64,000 nucleotides of DNA from Bacteroidales bacterium UBA6401 (lineage in GTDB: Bacteria > Bacteroidota > Bacteroidia > Bacteroidales > UBA932). Location: contig DJPX01000029.1 in assembly GCA_002438635.1 (NCBI GenBank), forward strand, positions 1 through 64,000. Reading direction: 5' to 3'. Below are positions 36,368 through 44,547 of this stretch, one piece after another. A program made the translations under genes and the position numbers. The number at the start of each line of letters is the position of its first letter. Position 1 is the first letter of the stretch. The notes below the pieces were generated by a model. It was not told where the DNA came from. It saw only the letters and a program-made list of their open reading frames with translations, and searched no databases.

Positions 36368-36952
36368 TTATTCTCCTTTTTTATAAGTCTTTATCCAACT
36401 GTTCAAAGACCACACTCCATTTATAAGATATAATCCACACACTATAGGCATAAAGATATGACCCACCTTAATGTGCAAAATTATCTGAGTTACATTAACA
36501 ACTAACCACGCCACCCAGCAATCCCACTTCTTCAGTGCAGAAAGCAACTGCGCTAACAAAATCAAAGAAGTAACACAAGCATCCAGATACGGAACAGGAT
36601 CACCTAATGTAGTCCTTTCCAATAACCACCCCCACGCCCAAGCCAAAACAAATACCGATACCACTACCAGTATTCTTTGTGGCCAGGTAAGCGCTGTTAC
36701 TTTAAGATCATTATGATTTTTTTTAGACTCCTCGTTCTTAGCAGGATGCGTCCAGCGCCAATGCCCTAAAATATTGATGCACAATGAAACAGGCTGCAGA
36801 AACAGACTGGCGTACAAGTGTTTATTCCAAAACAACAGAGCTAAAGCAAAAGTATATAAATACCCTACCCAGAAATTATACTTACTGTTTCTTCCTGCAA
36901 GAAAGACACAAGTCAAGCCCAAAACAGATGATATTATATCCAAATAGTTCAT
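36368..36952 (-). CDS. pnuC: PnuC-family vitamin transporter
   Basis: A 194-residue membrane protein with six to seven hydrophobic segments and the PnuC pattern of tryptophan and aromatic residues (NFWVGYLYTFALALLFW, SLCINILGHWRW, WDCWVAWLVVNVTQI). The family carries nicotinamide riboside, thiamine or riboflavin across the inner membrane by facilitated diffusion. No kinase that would trap the substrate is adjacent. It is placed between sufB (7 bases) and sufC (3 bases), so it is expressed with the suf genes. The symbol is by family; the substrate is open. Confidence 0.82.
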   Translation of the reverse strand: MNYLDIISSVLGLTCVFLAGRNSKYNFWVGYLYTFALALLFWNKHLYASLFLQPVSLCINILGHWRWTHPAKNEESKKNHNDLKVTALTWPQRILVVVSVFVLAWAWGWLLERTTLGDPVPYLDACVTSLILLAQLLSALKKWDCWVAWLVVNVTQIILHIKVGHIFMPIVCGLYLINGVWSLNSWIKTYKKGE

Positions 36953-36959
36953 CTCAGTA

Positions 36960-38399
36960 CTACCCTATAGTTCCCTCTAAAGAAATCGAAAGTAACTTCT
37001 GTGCTTCCACGGCAAACTCCATAGGAAGCCTTTGAAGCACTTCTTTAGCATATCCATTAACTATCAACCCGACTGCCTCCTCCTGTCCAATTCCGCGCTG
37101 CGCGCAGTAGTATAATTTATCCTCACTTATTTTCGATGTAGTGGCCTCGTGCTCTACTATTGCAGTAGGGTTCATACTTTTGATTACAGGGAAAGTATGC
37201 GCCCCGCAATTGGCCCCGATAAGAAGGGAATCACACTGCGAATAATTACGCGCTCCTTCAGCGCCACGCCCCATCTGCACTAAACCACGGTACGAATTCT
37301 CGCTATGCCCTGCACTTATACCTTTAGACACTATCCTACTTTTAGTGTTCTTCCCCAGGTGAATCATCTTAGTACCAGTATCAGCCATCTGGTAATTATT
37401 GGTAAGTGCCACACTATAAAATTCCGATGAACTATCATCGCCTTTAAGAATCGTGGAAGGGTACTTCCAAGTTATAGCAGAACCGGTTTCCACCTGTGTC
37501 CAGCTTAGATGCGATCCTTTTCCTTTGCAAATGCCTCTTTTCGTAACTAAATTTAAAATGCCACCGCGCCCTTGAGCATCTCCCGGGTACCAATTCTGTA
37601 CTGTGCTATACTTTACATCAGCGCCAGCCTCGACAATTATCTCCACAACGGCTGCATGAAGCTGATTTTCATCTCTTTGCGGAGCCGTACAACCCTCCAT
37701 ATAACTCAATGTCGAGCCCTCATCCGCAACGATAAGAGTGCGTTCGAATTGGCCCGTACCACTGGCATTAATTCTAAAATAGCTCGAAAGGTCCATAGGG
37801 CACTTCACCCCTTTAGGAATGTAGCAAAACGATCCGTCTGAAAACACAGCACTATTGAGCGCCGCATAGAAATTATCCCCAACTGGCACCACGCTCGCCA
37901 AATATTTGCGAACCAATTCCGGATAGTCGCGTACTGCCTCAGAAAAAGAACAGAAAATTATGCCCTTCTCTGCCAATGTCTTCCTAAAAGTAGTAGCCAC
38001 ACTGACAGAATCGAAAACAGCATCCACTGCCACATTAGAATATGCCTTTCCTGCGAGAAAATCCCTTTCCTTAAGCGGAATGCCAAGTTTATCAAATGTT
38101 TTTTCAAGTTCAGGATCTATCTCACGGGAATTCTTCTTTTTAGGTGCAGCGTAATAGACAATATCCTGAAATTCTATTTTCGGCAACTTTACATGCCCCC
38201 ACGTAGGTGGTGTCATCTTCAGCCAGCGTCTATATGCATCCAAGCGGAAAGAAAGGAGCCAATCCGGCTCCCCTTTCCGCTCGGAAATCATACGAATAAT
38301 GTCTTCGGAAAGGCCTTTCGGCACATATTCCTGCTCTATATCCGTAACAAAACCTTCTTTATATTCTTTAGAAGTTAATTCTTTTAACTCTTCATTCAT
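36960..38399 (-). CDS. sufB: SufB, iron-sulfur cluster scaffold
   Basis: The 479-residue protein shows the SufB core (SVVPVGDNFYAALNSAVFSDGS, YMEGCTAPQ, NSYRGLV, CDSLLIG, HEATTSKI, QRGIGQEEA). It holds the nascent cluster in the SufBCD complex; the conserved cysteine stretch NYSQCDSLLIG is present. It is the first gene of the suf operon. No sufS, sufE or sufU is in the window, so sulfur supply is encoded elsewhere. Confidence 0.96.
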   Translation of the reverse strand: MNEELKELTSKEYKEGFVTDIEQEYVPKGLSEDIIRMISERKGEPDWLLSFRLDAYRRWLKMTPPTWGHVKLPKIEFQDIVYYAAPKKKNSREIDPELEKTFDKLGIPLKERDFLAGKAYSNVAVDAVFDSVSVATTFRKTLAEKGIIFCSFSEAVRDYPELVRKYLASVVPVGDNFYAALNSAVFSDGSFCYIPKGVKCPMDLSSYFRINASGTGQFERTLIVADEGSTLSYMEGCTAPQRDENQLHAAVVEIIVEAGADVKYSTVQNWYPGDAQGRGGILNLVTKRGICKGKGSHLSWTQVETGSAITWKYPSTILKGDDSSSEFYSVALTNNYQMADTGTKMIHLGKNTKSRIVSKGISAGHSENSYRGLVQMGRGAEGARNYSQCDSLLIGANCGAHTFPVIKSMNPTAIVEHEATTSKISEDKLYYCAQRGIGQEEAVGLIVNGYAKEVLQRLPMEFAVEAQKLLSISLEGTIG

Positions 38400-38406
38400 T
38401 TACGCG

Positions 38407-38424
38407 CAAATATACGCAAATTTA
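38407..38424 (-). promoter_or_regulatory. Candidate sufB promoter, two -7-like boxes
   Basis: The minus strand reads TAAATTTGCG (box 38424-38417) and TATATTTGCGCG (box 38414-38407), both fitting TAnnTTTG. The second would give a transcript starting almost at the ATG (38399), so a nearly leaderless message is possible. The boxes touch the end of the upstream GHL10 gene. Confidence 0.45.
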
Positions 38425-39735
38425 CTGAACATAGGCACTTCCGTCTTCTATAGCAGCATCGAAACCCTTCTTAATGCTGGTCCAATATCCATTGTTTTCA
38501 ATATGGCAAAGTTCGAATACCATAACTCCATCTGTATTTTTCAAGCACCAATGTGCAGCTTCACCAGGGTCGAAATTAATCCCCGAGACCGAATACGAAC
38601 CATACATCTGACAATCGCCTTTAATATAATTCTTTCCATTATTTAACTGACCAGCCACTGAACTACTATCATACTCGGGAAATAACTTACTCATATACGC
38701 ACCATTTTGAAAAACATCAAGATATTTGGCAAATCCTGTCTTGTAATAATCGGCAGTAGCCCACCAATAAGAACCGGTAATATTCTTCTTATCGGAAATC
38801 CAATTCTGCCCTGTACTCCATAGCGGCCACCAAGATGCTGCCCAGTATTCGAACTTTACATCTGGTTTGATGGCTTTAATCCTTTGGCCAATTTCCTCCA
38901 CATAAGAAGTGATTACACTTGTGCGCCACTCTATGAATTCTTTATAGTGCTCACCAAAATACTCCTTTCCTTCACCATCTATCCTAAAAATGTCATCTGG
39001 CCAATTAGATATTATCACTCCCATATCTTTTTGGAAGGCCTGATGTGTCGTTTCCGAAAAATCGGAATGATAGTTCTGATAACGACAATAATCCAGGGTA
39101 AAAGAGTCTATATCGTACTTAGAGACAATTTCTTCGACCACTTCCATAACAAACTGCCTTACAAAAGGATCTGCAGGATTAAGGAAAGGGAAAATACCAT
39201 CTGTAGAATTATCCCTTATATCCGTTACCCCAGCTGACGACAAGATTTCCTGGCAATACCTTCCCTCAAAATCCGAATCCTTATACTTTGCCGTTTCCCC
39301 AAGTCCATAAGTGGGAAAAACCGTCATCGCAGCACCTATCTTTATGTCATTGGCACGGCACTGATCTATAAAATACTGCAGATAATCGTAATTACGTGTA
39401 ATTCCATTGTATTCCGTGCGCATAGGAAGAATCTGCGATTCATAAAGAACCCCGCCCTCCATGAGTTTAACTTCCAGAATTATCTCATTAAAGCCGTAAT
39501 TCTTAATTTTTTTAACCCAAGTCTTAATGTCCCCCTTTGTACGAAGCCGAGACCAATTCACCGTAGCACTTACCCATAAAGACCTGTCCTTTTCGACTTT
39601 AGGAGTAGGCTCCGGATCTGGTTTCGGGTCCACTGGAGTTACAGGTACATCTGGTTCAACCACAGGAGCCTTAGTCTTGTCACAAGAAGAAAAAAGCACA
39701 CAAGCGGACAATAGAATAATTAAAAATCGCTTCAT
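38422..39735 (-). CDS. GHL10-family (glycoside hydrolase-like) lipoprotein, copy 1
   Basis: MKRFLIILLSACVLFSSC is a lipoprotein signal (Cys18) with a Pro/Asp linker. The body is a GHL10-type TIM barrel (DUF187): LWVSATVNWSRLR, INYGF-like KNYGFNEIILEVK, SFTLDYCRYQN with the conserved Asp, and FEYWAASWW. Characterised relatives such as E. coli DigH cut peptidoglycan strands stripped of peptides, but specificity varies. The ATG at 39735 overlaps the stop of copy 2 as ATGA, so it is preferred to the ATG two codons earlier. It is the last gene of SusCD locus 1. Confidence 0.8.
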   Translation of the reverse strand: MKRFLIILLSACVLFSSCDKTKAPVVEPDVPVTPVDPKPDPEPTPKVEKDRSLWVSATVNWSRLRTKGDIKTWVKKIKNYGFNEIILEVKLMEGGVLYESQILPMRTEYNGITRNYDYLQYFIDQCRANDIKIGAAMTVFPTYGLGETAKYKDSDFEGRYCQEILSSAGVTDIRDNSTDGIFPFLNPADPFVRQFVMEVVEEIVSKYDIDSFTLDYCRYQNYHSDFSETTHQAFQKDMGVIISNWPDDIFRIDGEGKEYFGEHYKEFIEWRTSVITSYVEEIGQRIKAIKPDVKFEYWAASWWPLWSTGQNWISDKKNITGSYWWATADYYKTGFAKYLDVFQNGAYMSKLFPEYDSSSVAGQLNNGKNYIKGDCQMYGSYSVSGINFDPGEAAHWCLKNTDGVMVFELCHIENNGYWTSIKKGFDAAIEDGSAYVQ

Positions 39736-41009
39736 TTGCATTCACTTTTATAGCGGTCTATCCCACTTTTAATCTTATCCCAAAGATTATTGCTAACTAT
39801 CTGGCAAAGGTCAAATACCATAAGTCCTTGCGTGTCACGAAGACACAGATAGCAAGCATCGTCGAACTGATCGAGGTGATTTATAGCATAGATAGAACCC
39901 TCTACTTTACAAGCATCACATACATCACGATTCGTGCGCATTAGGCCATACTCAATCGATTCGTTATCTTCCAGATTCCACACTCTTTCAAGATATGTTC
40001 CGGTGATGAACACATCGAGCTGGTCTGCAAATGCTGCCTTATAGTAGTTTTCATCCGCCCAACTTTGACCCTCATACCATTTGATATCAGGAGAGCCCCA
40101 ATTCTGCCCATTACGATAAATAGCGTGAAGCCATGACGCAGCCCAATACTCGAGTTTACAATCTGGACGCACCTCGTTACGAAGAAGTTTTACCTGCTCG
40201 ATAAAATCACGAATAACTATGCCACGCCAAGTCCACCATTGTTTATAGTATTTGCCAGGAATTTCCTCTCCATTTGGCCCATAAGTAAAAATCTCCTCTG
40301 GAAATGCTTCCAAAGTATGTCCCAAATACTTTTCGAAAGCCACACGGGAACTATCTGAAAAGTCAGTGCGACCTCCAGGGTAACGACAATAATCCAGACA
40401 AAGCGCATCTACATCGTATTTAGAAAGCACTTCACGAAGTGTACGCAGCCCATAATCCTGGCTAAACTTAAGACAAGGATTTAGATTTACGCCTATCTCG
40501 CTCAAGTCATCCTCGAGTTTTATCATTCCATCAGGAGTGTACTCTACACATGTGTACTGACGAAGTTCAGGACGCTTATACACCGCACCGAACTGCTTGC
40601 ATGCTATTCCTACAGAAAAAGGTGCAACAGAAGTCATCACTTTAAGTCCGCGCTTATGAGCCTGCTCTATAAAGTAACCCAGATAATCCCACCCTCTATT
40701 TTCAAGAATAAATCCATTATCTTCAATGAATTGAGGAAGAAAATCACTATCATAAAGCACCTGCCCATCAGCCCCCTTGACATCCACACACACTTGATTA
40801 AATCCAGTGGCTTTAATTTTATCCAAGTACCAATCCACAGAATCCTTTGTGGCAAACCTCTGAAAATTAGCATCGGAGCATATCCATGCTGTAATAGTCT
40901 TCCCTTTAGAAGAATTTTCTCTGCCGCAGCCGGCAAAAACCATGACCGCGACAGAGAAAATAACTATTATAGAAGCAAGACGATTAAATAAATTCGCGTA
41001 AAATTTCAT
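39732..41009 (-). CDS. GHL10-family (glycoside hydrolase-like) lipoprotein, copy 2
   Basis: MKFYANLFNRLASIIVIF leads to a VFAGC lipobox. The 425 residues contain the GHL10 barrel: TAWICSDANFQRF, INQV-like GFNQVCVDVKGADG, ALCLDYCRYPGG with the conserved Asp, and LEYWAASWLHAIY. It is clearly a paralogue of copy 1 and is translated in coupling with it. Its start overlaps the end of the upstream lipoprotein by 26 bases. Confidence 0.8.
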   Translation of the reverse strand: MKFYANLFNRLASIIVIFSVAVMVFAGCGRENSSKGKTITAWICSDANFQRFATKDSVDWYLDKIKATGFNQVCVDVKGADGQVLYDSDFLPQFIEDNGFILENRGWDYLGYFIEQAHKRGLKVMTSVAPFSVGIACKQFGAVYKRPELRQYTCVEYTPDGMIKLEDDLSEIGVNLNPCLKFSQDYGLRTLREVLSKYDVDALCLDYCRYPGGRTDFSDSSRVAFEKYLGHTLEAFPEEIFTYGPNGEEIPGKYYKQWWTWRGIVIRDFIEQVKLLRNEVRPDCKLEYWAASWLHAIYRNGQNWGSPDIKWYEGQSWADENYYKAAFADQLDVFITGTYLERVWNLEDNESIEYGLMRTNRDVCDACKVEGSIYAINHLDQFDDACYLCLRDTQGLMVFDLCQIVSNNLWDKIKSGIDRYKSECK

Positions 41010-42417
41010 ATCTTGCTATTACCAAATTTCCTCCTAAAAGAAGTACCTGTCCCTTGTCATTGGCAGCATCATATACATAAGCAGCTGAAGGTACTTGCGC
41101 TGCTGCGGCAAAGTACTGAGTCTGTAGCAAGTAATGATTCTCCTCATCTGATGGATCGTTTGTCTGGATAGTGATGTAAACCTCAGGCCATCCAGTTGTA
41201 GCAGCAATAACATATGGAGTACCATTGAATGAGAATGCCTTAATATTACCACATGAGTAATTTCCATATTGAGCATTTCCTTCTGGAATTCCATTAGCTT
41301 GAACACCAGGGACAGTTGTCATGGTGGTTCCTGTTAAAGCTACATCTTCTCCAGTATTTTCCGTTCCCTGACGAGTATAGACGTGGTATCCCTTATTATC
41401 TCCCATAGAATCACCAATAAAGAAAGTACCATTCACATTCCCAGATGCAGGAGAAATGGTAGCACCCCAGTTTCCATCATCACCCACATAATCTGTAGCA
41501 AAGTGATGCCATGTTGAAGTAGAGAAATCGCCATTGTGGAATTCCCATACATGGTGACTCTGTGTAGCATTACGTCCACCGAAAATAGCACAAAGAAGGA
41601 AATCGCCGTTTACATCGCCACCACAATTCATATATCCAAAACTATTACCTCTATTCGCCGGCTCATTATTAGCATTAGTATAAACTAAAGTAGGGGCTTT
41701 ATCATAACCATCTTTCCAGCAATAAACATAGCCATAATTGATATCGTCATTCACCGTAGTAGGATTACCATCTTTATCGAATCCGAAAGACGCCACAACT
41801 ACGCCATTAACATCATTATTCATATTTAGTATCTTAGCTCCTTCTGGAACACCCTCCATGCTTAGATTACCTACTTTGCTAGCATTGAAATCGTACACTT
41901 CGCCATTTATAGTAGCGATTTTATCTGTTCCACAGAAAGCAACAGATGCGCCGGCAACAGAAACTGCATTAATACCAAATTTACCAGGAACATTCTCATC
42001 TACTTTTTCACAAGAAAGAATAGCTTTTGCAAGTGTAATTTCCACTTTCCATGTAGCAGTGTGTTCTCCGTCTTCTGCAGTAATAGTAAATTCTGGAACT
42101 TCAGTAGTAAGATCATATACCTTCCCTTCTTCGAGATTAGTTGTTGCTTTTGGTGAAACCTCCACCTTTAATGTCGCATTCTTCAGCCCCTCGAATTGTT
42201 CTCCTAGGTAACTAATTTCCGCAACCTTTTCGTTTGAATAAAGCCCAGCTTCTAATTCACCATCTGAAGTAACAGCAACCAACTTTATAAGTTTACATTC
42301 TGTTGACTTCTCCTCTGGCTGAGGATCCGGTTTAACAGGATCGGTCTTATCCGGATTACAAGAAAAAACGCATATGGCAGACATAGCCATAAATGCCAAT
42401 AATTTGTTAGTTTTCAT
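40984..42417 (-). CDS. DUF5018/DUF4623-like surface lipoprotein of SusCD locus 1
   Basis: The signal MKTNKLLAFMAMSAICVFSC is followed by a Lys/Asp/Pro linker, an Ig-like domain of about 95 residues (SDGELEAGLYSNEKVAEISY; FTITAEDGEHTATWKVEIT) and a region of about 330 residues with repeated Gly/Asn/Asp-rich beta units (GYMNCGGDVNGDFLLCAIF; GNVNGTFFIGDSMGDN), probably a beta-propeller. It occupies the position of SusE/SusF-like glycan-binding lipoproteins. The family name is a tentative recognition; binding of glycan is inferred. Confidence 0.65.
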   Translation of the reverse strand: MKTNKLLAFMAMSAICVFSCNPDKTDPVKPDPQPEEKSTECKLIKLVAVTSDGELEAGLYSNEKVAEISYLGEQFEGLKNATLKVEVSPKATTNLEEGKVYDLTTEVPEFTITAEDGEHTATWKVEITLAKAILSCEKVDENVPGKFGINAVSVAGASVAFCGTDKIATINGEVYDFNASKVGNLSMEGVPEGAKILNMNNDVNGVVVASFGFDKDGNPTTVNDDINYGYVYCWKDGYDKAPTLVYTNANNEPANRGNSFGYMNCGGDVNGDFLLCAIFGGRNATQSHHVWEFHNGDFSTSTWHHFATDYVGDDGNWGATISPASGNVNGTFFIGDSMGDNKGYHVYTRQGTENTGEDVALTGTTMTTVPGVQANGIPEGNAQYGNYSCGNIKAFSFNGTPYVIAATTGWPEVYITIQTNDPSDEENHYLLQTQYFAAAAQVPSAAYVYDAANDKGQVLLLGGNLVIARYEILREFI

Positions 42418-42430
42418 TTTATTAACTGAT

Positions 42431-42850
42431 TTAGTTTCTACTTTTATAAGCTTTTAACGTGTATATCTTTTTTTCTCCCGTTAGCGGAGTATATATAGTA
42501 ATATCCTCGGTTTTATCATCAAGATCATGTATTCCACCTAGCGAAGGAGTTACATAAACATCATAATCCAAATTAACCTTAATTTTCAATCTCGTAAGAT
42601 CATAATACTTTGCATCCCCATTCTTAGGAATTACAAACTCCACCAAATACTTCCCATCTGCATCTGGAGTATCACTTACATTCCCTATTATCTGAGTAGA
42701 TTTAGGAGACTCGGCAGGAGAACAATATGCTGCCACAATAGAACAATTAACTGGATACTTTTCCATATCATATGCAGGGTCAATATCGGCCTTAGCACAT
42801 GAGAAGAGCATAATCACTCCCATTATAATTATTAACAATATTCTTTTCAT
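42431..42850 (-). CDS. Small lipoprotein of SusCD locus 1
   Basis: A 139-residue lipoprotein (MKRILLIIIMGVIMLFSC) with one beta-rich domain that resembles the N-terminal Ig-like DUF5018 domain (KYYDLTRLKIKVNLDYDVYV; EDITIYTPLTGEKKIYTLKA). The ATG at 42850 is chosen; an in-frame GTG upstream falls in the susD end. It lies between susD and the larger lipoprotein, so it is probably a second glycan-capture subunit. Its role is unknown. Confidence 0.7.
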   Translation of the reverse strand: MKRILLIIIMGVIMLFSCAKADIDPAYDMEKYPVNCSIVAAYCSPAESPKSTQIIGNVSDTPDADGKYLVEFVIPKNGDAKYYDLTRLKIKVNLDYDVYVTPSLGGIHDLDDKTEDITIYTPLTGEKKIYTLKAYKSRN

Positions 42851-42852
42851 TT

Positions 42853-44532
42853 CTACCACCCTGGATTATTTTCACCAAATTCTTTGTTATTAGTCTCTTC
42901 CGCTATAGGAACAGCAAAAAGATAATATCTTTCAGGGAAAACACGAGTTCCCTCCGCTTCGTTATCCACATCTATTGTGGTATAAGAGAACGTGCCATCT
43001 GCATTTTTCGTCACATTAACACCATGAACGACTTGGCCATTAATTACAGATTCAGCAAGTCTCCATCTACGAAGATCCCAATATCTAAATCCTTCACCAG
43101 CGAGTTCTACTATACGCTCATGCCTTAAATAGCCCATAAATTCTTCGAGAGATGATGCGCTAGCACGTCCTGGAAGCCCCACACGAGAACGAACTTTATT
43201 AAGTTCTATAGTTGCATTCTTCAAATCTCCTGATTGAGCAAGTGCTTCCGCTTTGTTTAAAAGCACCTCAGCATAGCGAAGGAAAATACCAAAATGACTA
43301 CTTCCATTCTTTTCCCAACCAGTTTGATTTTCAGTAAGGAATTTTTTGAAGAAATACCCTGTGGTTGTAGATTGAACAGCACTAGTACGCTTAAAATTTA
43401 ACCTAGCATCTGTTCCCCCTGAATATGTTTGAATACGACGGCCTTCCCACAAAGCATTATTATAAAGCACTGTAGCATAGAAACGCTGTTCTCTTCCCGT
43501 ATACGGATCACTTCCGTTTACAGACCAATCGAACTTGCTACCATCTGCCATCTCATATTCATCTACCATCTCAGATGTTGGGCCAAATGCGCTATATAAA
43601 GTAGCATTTCCATGATGTTGTCCATCACCTATAGGGCGGAAGAATTGGTCGTGACGATGTGTAAGGTTGCTTTGACCAGAACTACTAAAAGTGACAGTTA
43701 TAAGATTTTCTGAATTATTCTGCTCTGAAAAAACTGTAGCATAATTTGAAATCAAAGCACCACCAAATCTTTCACATGAATCAGCAGCAGTTACAGCCAA
43801 TTCCCAATCTTTTGCCCACAATGCAGCACGACTAAGATAACCATACGCTCCAGCTTTAGTGATTCTACCTTTCTGCTCATCTTCCCATGTCTTAGGAAGA
43901 GTCTCAGCCGCGAACTTTAAGTCCGATAACACAAAATCCCAACTCTCTTTTTCAGAAGAACGCTTTTTATTATTTGCATCATTAGGATTTCCCTCCTCTG
44001 CGTAACCCTGATCAAGCCCGCCTTCTTCTGTCCGTAGAACGACCCCACCATAAAGCCTAATCAGCTGAAAATAGTTCATTGCTCTAAAGAAACGAACCTC
44101 GGCCTCTCTAACTTTAAGCCAATCTTCACCAAAGTCCTCATAATGTTTGGGAGATTCGACTAAAAATTCATTACATCTCTTTATCCTTGTATAATTCGTA
44201 GTCCAGCATTCAAATGGACCAGCTCCAGACTCCTTTGAGAAAATAGCCGCTTGAAGCAAAACCTGATTAAAAGAATGATTATATTGATTCCATGAGCTAC
44301 TCTTTACCAGATCAGAATAGGCATCTGTAAAATTAGCTGGATCAGAGATTTCCGTAGCATACTTCAAATATGCATAAAAGTTATATACATTGTACTCAAG
44401 TGACTTCTGACTGCCCCACACTACACTATCAATAAACTTGTCTTCTGGGGTTTTATCCAAAAATCCTTCGCAACTTGAGATCACCATGCCAAGGCCCAAA
44501 AGAACGACGATATGTTTAACTATTTTTTTCAT
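42853..44532 (-). CDS. susD: SusD-family glycan-binding lipoprotein, locus 1
   Basis: SusD proteins sit as lids on SusC porins. The lipobox is VISSC (Cys20 from the ATG at 44532), followed by EGFLDKTPEDKF, typical of the family. TPR-like helices and the C-terminal FLRYAEVLLNKAEALA, RHERIVELAGEGFRYWDLRRW and PIAEETNN blocks are present. The length is 559 residues. The ATG at 44532 is preferred to a TTG 9 bases upstream. It begins 15 bases after susC. Confidence 0.95.
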   Translation of the reverse strand: MKKIVKHIVVLLGLGMVISSCEGFLDKTPEDKFIDSVVWGSQKSLEYNVYNFYAYLKYATEISDPANFTDAYSDLVKSSSWNQYNHSFNQVLLQAAIFSKESGAGPFECWTTNYTRIKRCNEFLVESPKHYEDFGEDWLKVREAEVRFFRAMNYFQLIRLYGGVVLRTEEGGLDQGYAEEGNPNDANNKKRSSEKESWDFVLSDLKFAAETLPKTWEDEQKGRITKAGAYGYLSRAALWAKDWELAVTAADSCERFGGALISNYATVFSEQNNSENLITVTFSSSGQSNLTHRHDQFFRPIGDGQHHGNATLYSAFGPTSEMVDEYEMADGSKFDWSVNGSDPYTGREQRFYATVLYNNALWEGRRIQTYSGGTDARLNFKRTSAVQSTTTGYFFKKFLTENQTGWEKNGSSHFGIFLRYAEVLLNKAEALAQSGDLKNATIELNKVRSRVGLPGRASASSLEEFMGYLRHERIVELAGEGFRYWDLRRWRLAESVINGQVVHGVNVTKNADGTFSYTTIDVDNEAEGTRVFPERYYLFAVPIAEETNNKEFGENNPGW

Positions 44533-44547
44533 CTTCTGCAATCACGA

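Noticed and set aside
36953..36959. Riboswitch before the PnuC-type gene
   Set aside because: Only 7 bases separate it from sufB, leaving no room for an aptamer.
41738..42211. Plus-strand open frame of 157 codons
   Set aside because: It lies wholly within the well-supported minus-strand lipoprotein gene, has no signal, motif or ribosome site, and is low in complexity.
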